Positions 55,839 to 64,000 of a DNA stretch of 64,000 nt are shown piece after piece. Origin of the DNA: Phytophthora hibernalis (taxonomy: Eukaryota; Oomycota; Peronosporomycetes; Peronosporales; Peronosporaceae). Made by a program: the position numbers and the translations under genes. A model generated the notes under the pieces. The model saw nothing but the letters and a program-made list of their open reading frames with translations. It was not told the origin of the DNA and did not search any database. The stretch spans positions 558,001 to 622,000 of the forward strand of contig JAAKBF010000018.1 of NCBI GenBank assembly GCA_012656075.1, in the 5' to 3' direction. Positions within the stretch are counted from its first letter, which is position 1. Every line of letters begins with the position of its first letter.

Positions 55839-56674
55839 TGCGTGCTTGGGGAGGAGGACTGTCACTGATGGTGAGAGTTGGGAAATGAAGACTGCAGCAG
55901 GCTTGGAATCGAGCTCACCACGATGGTTACTGATCGATAGCAGATGCACCAGGGCATAACGTTGGAGGCGTTGAGCGCACCATGAGATATCTACGGCGAT
56001 GGCACGATTTTTTGCTGGAGCTGCAGCTCCAGCTCCATTTATCAATCTTTATCATCCCGAAAGAAACGGCAACGAAGTCAACATCAACCGAACACCAAAA
56101 CGAGGCCAGTAGACGCACCGGACTTCAGTGACTGTTCTGTCAGTAACATCCTTAGGGCATTGATTTGGATTTGAGTTTTCAGTTTGAGATGGTGACTGCA
56201 TTCAAGAAGAACTCTACTGCAGAAAATGCGTGCAGTAACCCGGTCGTAATGAGCCTGTCCTGTTGGCTCTGCGTTGAGAGTGATTCGCGTTACTGGCGAA
56301 GACAGTCGATGATGGTCCTTGCACAGTGCTTAATAGTTTGTCACCGGCCGAAGCACCTTGCTTCTGTGGTGACTAACTGGTTCGCCGGTTATAATCCTCC
56401 ATCGTATTTTTCGTTAGCTCTCTATGTTTGCGGCCGCCTCGCCTTGAACTGGCGAACGCTGAACTTGTCGTCATGCCCGGTAGTCACCCTGTCTAGAGGT
56501 TTGTACGAAGTACCAAGACATGTTTGTTGTTTTTTGAAAGGATGGTCATGGCTCTATGGAATAGTTTAAACAAAAGCTATGCACAGCGCGAGGTGCGGCT
56601 TGCTTGACGCCACGCTCGCATCTTACCACTACAGAGTCGCCATCTTATCACATGTACAAAAGCTTGTGATCCGC
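55839..56674. other. Intergenic region between the two tyrosinase genes
   Basis: A plus-strand ORF (56165-56569, MDLSFQFEMVTAFKKNSTAE) has no recognisable features and is probably chance. The stretch should contain the promoter of the 55838 gene and the 3' end of the larger one. Confidence 0.4.
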
Positions 56675-59600
56675 TTAGAGCTTGATCGACCGGGAGACTG
56701 GCGTCGTTGGCTGGCTGAAGTAGCCGCTCGGTGACAAGTCTCCGTCGTTAGCACGCTGGCGCATCTTGTAGACGGTGAAGCCCGCGAGAGCGACAACAGC
56801 GCAGGCAGCGGCAACGATGCTCCCAATAGCAGCAACACCCAGTCCCGTCGTGCTGCTAGTCACACCCGAGGCAGTAGTAGTAGCGGCGTAGGACGTGCTG
56901 AACGCCTTGGTAGACGACGAAGCGCTCTGCTGCGTCTGTTGCTCCGTCTGCTGCTGCTGCTCGAAGGTGTAGTCATCGTCGTGGTTCGACGACGAGGTCG
57001 TGGTCGACGTCTTCGTTCCAGTCTTCACCGGAGTCTCAGTCTTCGGCGTGACAGTCGTCGGGTACGGCGTGGGGGCCTCAGTCGAAGGAACCTCCGTGGT
57101 CGGGCACGGTGTAGGGACCTCAGTCTCGGGAACCTCCGTGGTCGGGCACGGCGTGGGGGCCTCAGTCTCGGGAACCTCCGTGGTCGGGCACGGCGTAGGA
57201 GCGTCCGTCACGGGGACATCAGTCGTAGGGCACGGCGTGGGGCCTCCGTCTCAGGGACGTCAGTGGTAGGGCACGGCGTGGGGCCTCAGTCACAGGGATC
57301 TCCGTCGTGGGGAACAGCGTGGGGCATCGGTCAACGGCACTGCCGTTGTGGGGCATGGGGTAGGAGCCTCAGTCGCCGGTCCAGCCGTCGTCGGCGCAGG
57401 AGTAGACTGCGTAGTCGCCTCCGGTGTCTTCTCCGGGCACGGTGTAGTAGGAGCCGGCGTCGAGTCCTTCGTGGTCGGAGCCGGTGTAGGCTTCTCCGTT
57501 CCAGTAGTAGTGGGGGCGGAGTCTTGGTCTCGGTCGTCGTCGGGGCTGGTGTGGGCTTCTCCGTTCCAGTCGAAGTGGGGTCGGAGTCTTGGTCTCAGTC
57601 GTCGTCGGAGCTGGCGTGGGCTTCTCCGCATCAGTTGTAGTCGGGGCCGGAGTCTTGGTCTCGATTGTCGTCGGAGCTGGCGTGGGTTTCTCCGTATCAG
57701 TCGTAGTCGGGGCCGGAGTCTTGGACTCGGTCGTCGTCGAAGCTGGTGTGGCCGCAGGTGTCGACTTGCCAGTCTTGGTCGGAGCAGGCGTAACCTCAGT
57801 TTCCGTCGTAGTCGGAGCCGGAGTTGCGGTCTCCTCCGACGTGCTGAAGACGCAGCCCCAGGCACCAGTCTTGATCTTCTCGCACACGGCATCCAGAGGA
57901 GCCACGCACGAGCTAGAGTTGGTGTAGCTGGACAGCGTCTCGTGGCAGTCCTGTACGGCAACGTCGCCCTTCACGGGGCACAACGAGCCAGCAGGTGAGT
58001 CACCAGATCCGCTACAAATGGGACCCTCAATGCAATATGTCGCATCACCCTCTACAGACACGTCGATGCACGTATCAGACTGTTCCGTCGTAGCAGCAGG
58101 GGTGGCGCTGGGCGTCGTGGCAGCAGGGGTAGCACTAGGCTTCGTAGCAGCCGGGGTAGCGTTCGGCGTAGTGGCAGCCGGGGTAGCGTTCGGCGTAGTG
58201 GCAGCCGGAGTGGTGCTAGGCTTCGTAGCAGCAGGCGTCGCTCCCGGCGTAGTTGCAGCCGGGGTTGCCCCAGGCGTGGTCGAAGCAGGGGTAGCTCCAG
58301 GGGTCTTGGCACCAGTAGACGTCGAGGTCGAAGTAGACGTTCCGGTCTTCGATCCCAAAGTGGTAGTTTGGCTCGTGGTAGAGCCGCTAGTAGTCGAGTT
58401 TTCGCCAGTCGTCGTGGTCGTGGTGCCCGTCGTAGTTGTCGAAGCACCCGAGCCCGTGGTCACCGTCGTCGTCGAATCGCCCGATCCCGTGGTGGTAGTC
58501 TCGATCGAGCCACCGGATCCCGTAGTCGTGGTCTGGATAGAGCCGCCCGACCCGGTGGTCGTAGTAATACTAGTCTCGCCGTTCGAGCCGGTCGTCGTCG
58601 AGATCGTCTCACCGTTTGAGCCCGTGGTAGTTGTTGTCTGGCCCGTGATGGTCTGGATAGAGCCGCCCGACCCGGTGGTCGTAGTAATAGTAGTCTCGCC
58701 GTTCGAACCGGTCGTCGTCGAGATCGTCTCACCGTTTGAGCCGTGGTAGTTGTTGTCTGGCCCGTGATGGTCTGGATAGAGCCGCCCGACCCGGTGGTCG
58801 TAGTAATAGTAGTCTCGCCGTTCGAACCGGTCGTCGTCGAGATCGTCTCACCGTTTGAGCCCGTGGTAGTTGTTGTCTGGCCCGTGATGGTCTGGATAGA
58901 GCCGCCCGACCCGGTGGTCGTAGTAATAGTAGTCTCGCCGTTCGAACCGGTCGTCGTCGAGATCGTCTCACCGTTTGAGCCCGTGGTAGTCGTGGTCTGG
59001 CCCGTGATCGTGCTGGTGCTTCCGCCAGTCGTCGTCGAGGTCGAACCACCAGAGTTGGTCGAAGTTGTAGTGCCCGAGTTAGTCACACCCGAGTTGGTCG
59101 AGGTAGTACCAGAGTTCGTCGTTGACGTCGTCGGACCACCCGAAGTTGAGCCAGTCGTAGTTCCAGTCGTGGTCGAACCGCCGGACGTCGTCGTGGAACT
59201 CGAGGTAGTTCCACCCGTCGTCGTTGAGGTCGTGTTGCCCGTCGTGGTCGTCGACGCACCCGATCCCGTGGTGACCGTGGTCGTCGTTGCACCCGATTTC
59301 GTCGTGGTAGTCTCAACACTGCCGCCCGATCCGGTGGTCGTGGTCGTGGTAATCTCACCGTTTGAACCCGTAGTCGTGGTCGACGAGCCCTCTTCCGAGC
59401 TGCCTGTCTCGCTGTTCGATCCCGACACGTCCAGTTCCGTTGAGCCAGAGGTGGATCCGGAGGATGCCTCCGACAAGGTCTCCGACACGTTGGCAGCCGT
59501 CGTCGCGGTCGTGGTCGTGCTGCTCGTGGTTGTCACAGCCGTCGCGTTCCTAGCGCTCTGCTGAGTCGTGCTCGTCGTGTTCGACGTAATGTAGCCGGTG

Positions 59601-61754
59601 TCCACAACCGTGGTGGACGTCTCATCATTTCCGGAGCCACTCGTCGACGTGACAGTGATATTGCCCAGAGCCTCCTGCGTCGACTCTAGCGTGTTCTGCA
59701 CCCTCTGGGTGTATGACTTGCGGATGTACGTCACCTTGCGAGTGGTCACGCGCTTGTAGGATGTGCGAATGGTCCTGATCACCGTCGAGCTAGCGAACCT
59801 GAGGCTCCCTAGCCGAATATTCCGTCGAGCGCACAGCCAGCTGAAGCAAACCAGAACGGACCAAATCGAGACGCTGGCCACACTCCACACGGTTCGTGAT
59901 CAGGTTCTTGTCCGTCACGAATGTGGTCGAGTAGTTGGACAGACCGTAGACGCTGTCGAACGTGTAGCACTCCAGCAGCTTCATGTGCGTGGTTACCAGG
60001 TCCAGATTGCCTTCGAAACGAGTGTACAGACCGTTGTAGGCCGTTTGCAGCCACGCCCAGTAAGCACCCGATGTGGCCACAGAAGCCGTGACGTTGCGAG
60101 CCACCGAGCTTGTTCCCACCGTCATATTCATCACCACGTTCGACGTGTTCGAGTACGTGGCGTCCATGCGAGCCGACGTGCTGGACGTCGTCGAGCTCGC
60201 CGAGCTCGAGCTCGACGAGTAGTTGGCACTCACGATACCGTTGTGCTTGGTCGTGATGGCTCCGTTGCTGTAGTACGGCGTGTAGCCCGTGTAGCCGTTC
60301 GACACGATCGTGCCCTCACCGTACGCCACATTGTTCGTGCTGAAGTTGCCCAGATACGTGTAGCCGTAACGGCTCACGAGCTGACCGCTGGTCACCGTCG
60401 ACCTGGCCGACGACGCCGAGGTGCTGTTCGCCCTGGTCACGACCTTGGTCACCTTGGTGGTCGTCACCTTCTTGCCGTTCACGATCTTGGTTGTCTTGGT
60501 CGTGGTCGTACGGGTCGTCGTCTTGGTGGTCGTCGTGCTCTTGATCGCGGCGGCGTTCAGCGTCGTGTACGAAGCAGCGAACGCACGGTTGAAGCCCGTG
60601 CACACGTCATTGTTGCTCAAGATCTGCTGGCGCAGGATCTCTGGCAGCTGGTACGTGTACGAGTAGTCTCCCAGCTGCTGGACGTCGGCGTAGTTCCAGT
60701 TGTCACTGCCCACGTAGCCAAAGTACTGGCCAAGCGTTGGGTGCTGCGACGCGTCCACGGTCTCCCCGTCGACGGTGATCCGCATGATGATCGCAGACTC
60801 AGCGTCCACGCCGTCCACTCCTCCACACGTCTGCGTGGCATTGGAGTAGGCCTCCAGAGACTCGACAACCTGGTCGTACGTGAGCGGCACACCAATGCGG
60901 CACAAGTGGTACACGTGCAAGTACATGTCCAGCGCCGAGTACCACGAGTAGTACAGCACGTCTCTAGCTGCCGCCGCAGTGGAGAAGGCACCACCAACTG
61001 CGTCCAGCACCTCATTGTGTACACCATACTGAATACCCTCAAGGAACGAAGCGTAGTCGGCCGAGGACGCCACGACGCCCTGGAACGAGCCGAAACTAGC
61101 AGCACTGGGCACGCCCTTACTCGACAAGTCGTCGCGGACGATGTACCCGCAGTTGTCTTCGTCGTCGCACGCCTCCGCGTAGGGTGCGCCGCTCACAGCG
61201 TATCCCGTAGCCTGCACGTCGTCGAACGTGAGCGTCGTCTCGTCCGTGGAGTTGGGCGCACCGCCAATAGCGTCGAAGATGCCGCTGCACTCGAACATGT
61301 TGGAGCACTCTCCGCTCACAGCCTGTACGTAGGCCGTGTGGACGTCATAATAAGGCAGCGTCAGACACACGAAGCGCTCGTCCAGGTCGCGCAAGTACGA
61401 CTCGTAGGCGAGCAGCAGTCGTCGGTGCCAGCTGAAGAAGCCGCACGAGTACTCGCCCTGCGCCTGGCCCAGCGCGTCGGCTGCAATGGCAGCAAAGTCG
61501 GTCACGCCGCCGTCCGCCACGGCCAGCTCCGTGGCTTCCAGATACAACGCCTGTTCGTCAGCGGACAGCGCGCCCCAAGGTTTTCGCACACGCGCAGAGC
61601 CGCAGAACTCGTTGCCGCCCGGGAGGCCTGTGAGGTTGCCGGCGGCGCTGAGCACCGTCGGGTCGTTGACGTCTGTGGTGGTGCTCGTCTGCGCGGCGGA
61701 AGGCGCTGCATGTAGCAGCAGCGCCACGGCCGACAGCGCGGAAGGAAGTCTCAT
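56675..61754 (-). CDS. Tyrosinase-like mucin with C-terminal TM anchor (CuA/CuB degenerate)
   Basis: The start at 61754 opens MRLPSALSAVALLLHAAPSA, a signal peptide; a single gene of about 1,690 codons is the simplest model, with breaks near 59800, 58740, 57570 and 57240-57285. Order: tyrosinase domain (61700-60600), a Ser/Thr linker with KTTTRTTTTKTT, a YWAWLQTAYNGLYTRFEGN block, a Thr-rich region with four 40-residue repeats (TTTGSNGET, TTTTGSGGSIQT), TPAATTPNATPAATT repeats, an eight-Cys module (TCIDVSVEGDATYC through GAWGCVF, 58080-57850), TPAPTTTETK and TPCPTTEVPETE repeats, then one TM helix (GLGVAAIGSIVAAACAVVAL, about 56840-56780) and a short basic tail. Four of six Cu-binding His are replaced: A for the first CuA His, E for the second, L in GVHNEVLDAVGG and Y in YYSWYSALD. 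The protein probably cannot bind two coppers. It may be a surface protein. Confidence 0.7.
58545..59005 (-). repeat. 120-bp tandem repeat in the mucin region, about four units
   Basis: Units start near gagccgcccgacccggtgg at 58539, 58661, 58781 and 58901. They encode a 40-residue unit with QTTTTTGSNGETISTTTGS and GETTITTTTGSGGSIQTITG. The middle units are nearly identical. The unit starting 58661 is 119 bp because cc replaces ccc at 58741-58742, which breaks the frame. Confidence 0.85.
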
Positions 61755-62584
61755 GAGTCCTCGGAGGAAGGAAGCGGAATGCGGAATGAAAGTAATGCGG
61801 AATGAAGCGCTGGACGGCAACCGAATCAGCAAGTAGCCAGCTCGGGCTTCAACGGGCGATCGGGACTTGCTTTTTGTATTGGGATGCGTCAAAAGTATCT
61901 TTGCGCCGAATCCATTGGCGGAAATTTTACACAGTGGCACTTCGGACACCAGAAAGGCTCGACCGACGGACGCAATAAGCGTAGACAAAGTTTGCCAACA
62001 TTGCGGGTTTGCCGAAGGTTGTTATTAAAACGAGGTGTGTTCATGGTGTTTGTTATTATTGGTATTGCTGCTGTGGTATTTGCCTTGTTGCTGTTGGTGA
62101 AGTGGTGGATCTGTGGCCGTCCTCCATCTGGCCAGCGTTGAAGCGTGGCCATCTGTATGGCTGGACGTACCATCGAGCGAGTGGATGTTCGGGCTGGACT
62201 CTTTTCGACGGCAAACGAGCCAAACCGCAGGCTGTCCGAAGCACGCACGCTCAGAGCGCCTATATTGAGCAGCGCCACATCGAATCCTAGAGAGCTGCGC
62301 TCATAGAGCTGGGTACGCGTCTGGATGGCGTTGCAATAATGACAAGTCGTTGGCTGCGTAACACACGTGCTCGGTGCGCTGCAGACCACACAGAGGAAGC
62401 TCTAGCGGGTGCTCACGCCGGCGACAACCAGTGGCGCGCTGAGCAGCAAGAAGCAGAGCCCTTCAAAATTCAAACTGTGCCGAAATTTACCTACGACTGG
62501 CCTATCTATCGTTGTGTATCATTTCTGATTGTTGACGGCTGCATACAAAAACGCCGTCAATGAGTCACGCAGAGACGGAGCAAA
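61755..62584. other. Upstream region of the tyrosinase-mucin gene
   Basis: Mostly non-coding. A plus-strand ORF (61884-62141) ends with a strongly hydrophobic helix (VFVIIGIAAVVFALLLLVKW) and a short basic tail; it could be a small TM protein starting at the Met at 62043, but the minus strand is also open here and no homology is recognised. Confidence 0.3.
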
Positions 62585-63118
62585 GTGGCTTCAAACATCT
62601 TTTTGCGGTCCGGACTCGGGAGTGGCATCAACGCATGTGACGGAAAACTCGAGGAACCCCACGCCACGAGCTCCATTCTACATACCCGACAAATTGACGC
62701 CGACAATATCCGATATGATATCGACGATATCAGACCAACACCACGAGACAGTCGTTCGTGGCCTCGCTCAGTCCTCCCTCCCCTACGGAGATCGTCGCAG
62801 CTTTGCGTTGCGTCGAAGGCTTCGACTCGAAACTCGAAGCACCGCTGTCGCCGACAGTGTCGCCGCGTCGAAGATCTCGGCGATTTGCAGCGGGTACAAC
62901 TTGCCCGCGACTCCGAGCCTCGGACGCCGACTCGGCGGCCGAGATCCACTCGCTCGCCTCAACGCCGCGGATCGCGGAAATCGGCTGCGAGGCTCCAGTC
63001 CGACAAATGCAACGCCCCTCCCACGCTATCCCGGGTGAAGGCAGTGATCGAAGCTGAGGCCTCAAGCCTGACAACATCTTCGTGGTCGATGGATGAGTCG
63101 CTCGTTGCGTGCTCGTAG
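62585..63118 (+). CDS. Hypothetical Arg/Ser-rich ORF
   Basis: Open for 177 codons, GC-rich, as is the opposite strand. The translation is basic and low in complexity (SKASTRNSKHRCRRQCRR) with no recognisable domain. Alternative frames over the same place (for example 62758-63057 on +, with TEIVAALRCVEGFDSKLEAP) look equally likely. I cannot say which, if any, is real. Confidence 0.2.
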   Translation: MASNIFLRSGLGSGINACDGKLEEPHATSSILHTRQIDADNIRYDIDDIRPTPRDSRSWPRSVLPPLRRSSQLCVASKASTRNSKHRCRRQCRRVEDLGDLQRVQLARDSEPRTPTRRPRSTRSPQRRGSRKSAARLQSDKCNAPPTLSRVKAVIEAEASSLTTSSWSMDESLVACS

Positions 63119-63368
63119 GCGATCACTGTACTCGATAATGCAGCGTTGATGTGAGCCAAAGAGGAAGATTGAAAAGGCTTCAGCACTCAAGACGACCCTA
63201 CGAACGACACCCGCTGCACAAGCTCATTTCAGGTGCGGACAAGGCCACCAAGAACAAAGTCAAACCATGCCGGGCATGGGGTCATTATCGAAACTATGCT
63301 GCAATTCAATCAGCATCTTCCTTCAACAATGAATCAAGGTTCTGTACATGTTGTATAAATCCTAGATT

Positions 63369-64000
63369 TTATGCTTGGATGTATGGGGCACTTCGGGTTC
63401 GGTGCTGTTTTGCGTACTGCTTGTGGTATTGACCATGCCGAGACGTCTTGCGAAACTGGATACACATGCTCAAGACGAAAAGTACGGCAAAGCCGGCGAG
63501 GTAGGCACACCAAGCACCTGGGATGGAGTACTGCCAATTGCCATCGACATCTTGCGTTGCAATCTGCTTGAGGTCGCTGAACGTTGGGAAGTCGCCGGCA
63601 AAGTATCCGATGCCCCACACGAGAATCCCAGCCCCGAACAAACTTGTAGCGATGATCAAAACGGGTTTCTCCAGTTTCAGCGCCAGAAATCCACCGAGGA
63701 GACCGAGCACTACACACAACAGAGCGAGGACCGTCCCGGGGCTGTCGGGGTATATCATGTAGCCGAACGCATCGCATAGGACCATTGCCAGCATGACACC
63801 AGCCACTACCCCAACTGCGAAGATGCCTATCGACGTTAAACACAAGACGAGCAAGCCAGAAAGGACACCTCCGAGCACAAACGCTACCCACGAAACGGTG
63901 ACGACCCATTCTTCGGCCGCATACACTTTCTCCACAGCCATCGCAATGCCCGTACCCCCGAACGCGAATCCAACAACGAAAATTGTTGCACGAAAGAGTC
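63369..64000 (-). CDS. TMEM198: TMEM198/DUF4203-like multi-pass membrane protein (partial)
   Basis: The gene runs off the right edge; its 5' end lies beyond 64000. The frame stays open upstream of the internal Met at 63941 (RATIFVVGFAFGGTG just before it), so that Met is not the true start. Six or more hydrophobic helices are visible: VSWVAFVLGGVLSGLLVLCL, SIGIFAVGVVAGVMLAMVL, TVLALLCVVLGLLGGFLALK, VLIIATSLFGAGILVWGIGY and CAYLAGFAVLFVLSMCIQF. The spacing and the Gly-rich helices fit the TMEM198 (DUF4203) family of seven-TM proteins, whose role is unclear. The C-terminal tail is short and basic (RKTSRHGQYHKQYAKQHR). No frame break in the visible part. Confidence 0.75.
   Translation of the reverse strand, partial: LFRATIFVVGFAFGGTGIAMAVEKVYAAEEWVVTVSWVAFVLGGVLSGLLVLCLTSIGIFAVGVVAGVMLAMVLCDAFGYMIYPDSPGTVLALLCVVLGLLGGFLALKLEKPVLIIATSLFGAGILVWGIGYFAGDFPTFSDLKQIATQDVDGNWQYSIPGAWCAYLAGFAVLFVLSMCIQFRKTSRHGQYHKQYAKQHRTRSAPYIQA

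Noticed and set aside
56939..57640. Plus-strand Arg/Gly-rich ORF
   Set aside because: Shadow of the TPCPTTEVPETE repeats of the mucin tail.
58743..59564. Plus-strand ORF of Val/Pro repeats (VVVVV, PPDPVVVV)
   Set aside because: Shadow of the Thr-rich mucin repeats on the minus strand.
59763..61715. A 650-codon plus-strand ORF
   Set aside because: It is antisense to the tyrosinase domain at 61754-59790, which has clear family motifs; the plus-strand translation is Arg/Val/His-rich and low in complexity, as expected of a shadow in GC-rich coding DNA.
63226..63233. Another ctcatttc octamer
   Set aside because: Flanks (aag and agg) do not form a stem, so it is not a member of the hairpin array.

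Overview
The window looks like oomycete nuclear DNA, most likely Phytophthora or a close relative (inference). The reasons are GC-rich, intron-poor genes, ankyrin repeats of the GH(L/F)-x-VVKWL type, a Crypton-rich repeat compartment, secreted tyrosinase-like proteins with Thr-rich mucin tails, and short introns (about 70-76 nt in PIGZ). No bacterial, CRISPR, rRNA or tRNA features were seen.

Layout. 0-5 kb: a hypothetical one-TM repeat protein, then an ankyrin-repeat gene (copy 1) among decayed ankyrin pieces. 5.4-9.1 kb: a small gene island with two convergent conserved genes, AIR carboxylase (ADE2, PurK-PurE fusion) on + and a TMEM161-family membrane protein on -. 9.2-48 kb: repeat-rich, gene-poor DNA. 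It holds two tandem Crypton units (10.3-18.6 kb), each with a tyrosine recombinase gene on + facing a Ulp1/C48 peptidase gene on - across a palindromic satellite. It also holds an LTR-gag-like remnant, a third oomycete-type tyrosine-recombinase remnant (20.3-22.2 kb), a Harbinger-like MITE, a hAT remnant, and a complete 3.7-kb DNA transposon with 63-bp inverted repeats and a 9-bp target duplication (29.44-33.16 kb). An armadillo-repeat remnant follows, then a 9.9-kb non-LTR retrotransposon (35.0-44.9 kb) inserted, with a 16-bp target duplication, into a duplicated ankyrin copy.

48-64 kb: a second gene island with an ankyrin-repeat gene (copy 3), GPI mannosyltransferase 4 (PIGZ), a divergent coiled-coil gene, an array of hairpins sharing one loop sequence, a mitochondrial RsfS/MALSU1 ribosome-silencing factor, a tyrosinase with all six copper-ligand histidines, a tyrosinase-like protein that has lost four of them and continues into a mucin-like, membrane-anchored tail, and a partial TMEM198-like gene at the right edge.

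A caution affects every gene call. Almost every long coding region, including housekeeping genes, is broken by single-base indels, many at G/C/T/A runs. Reading frames resume cleanly after each break, and a run in one copy of a near-identical duplicate often keeps the frame that the other loses. Assembly or consensus error is the simplest reading, so frameshifts alone should not be taken as proof of pseudogenes here. Genes crossing such breaks are given as single features and the breaks are noted.
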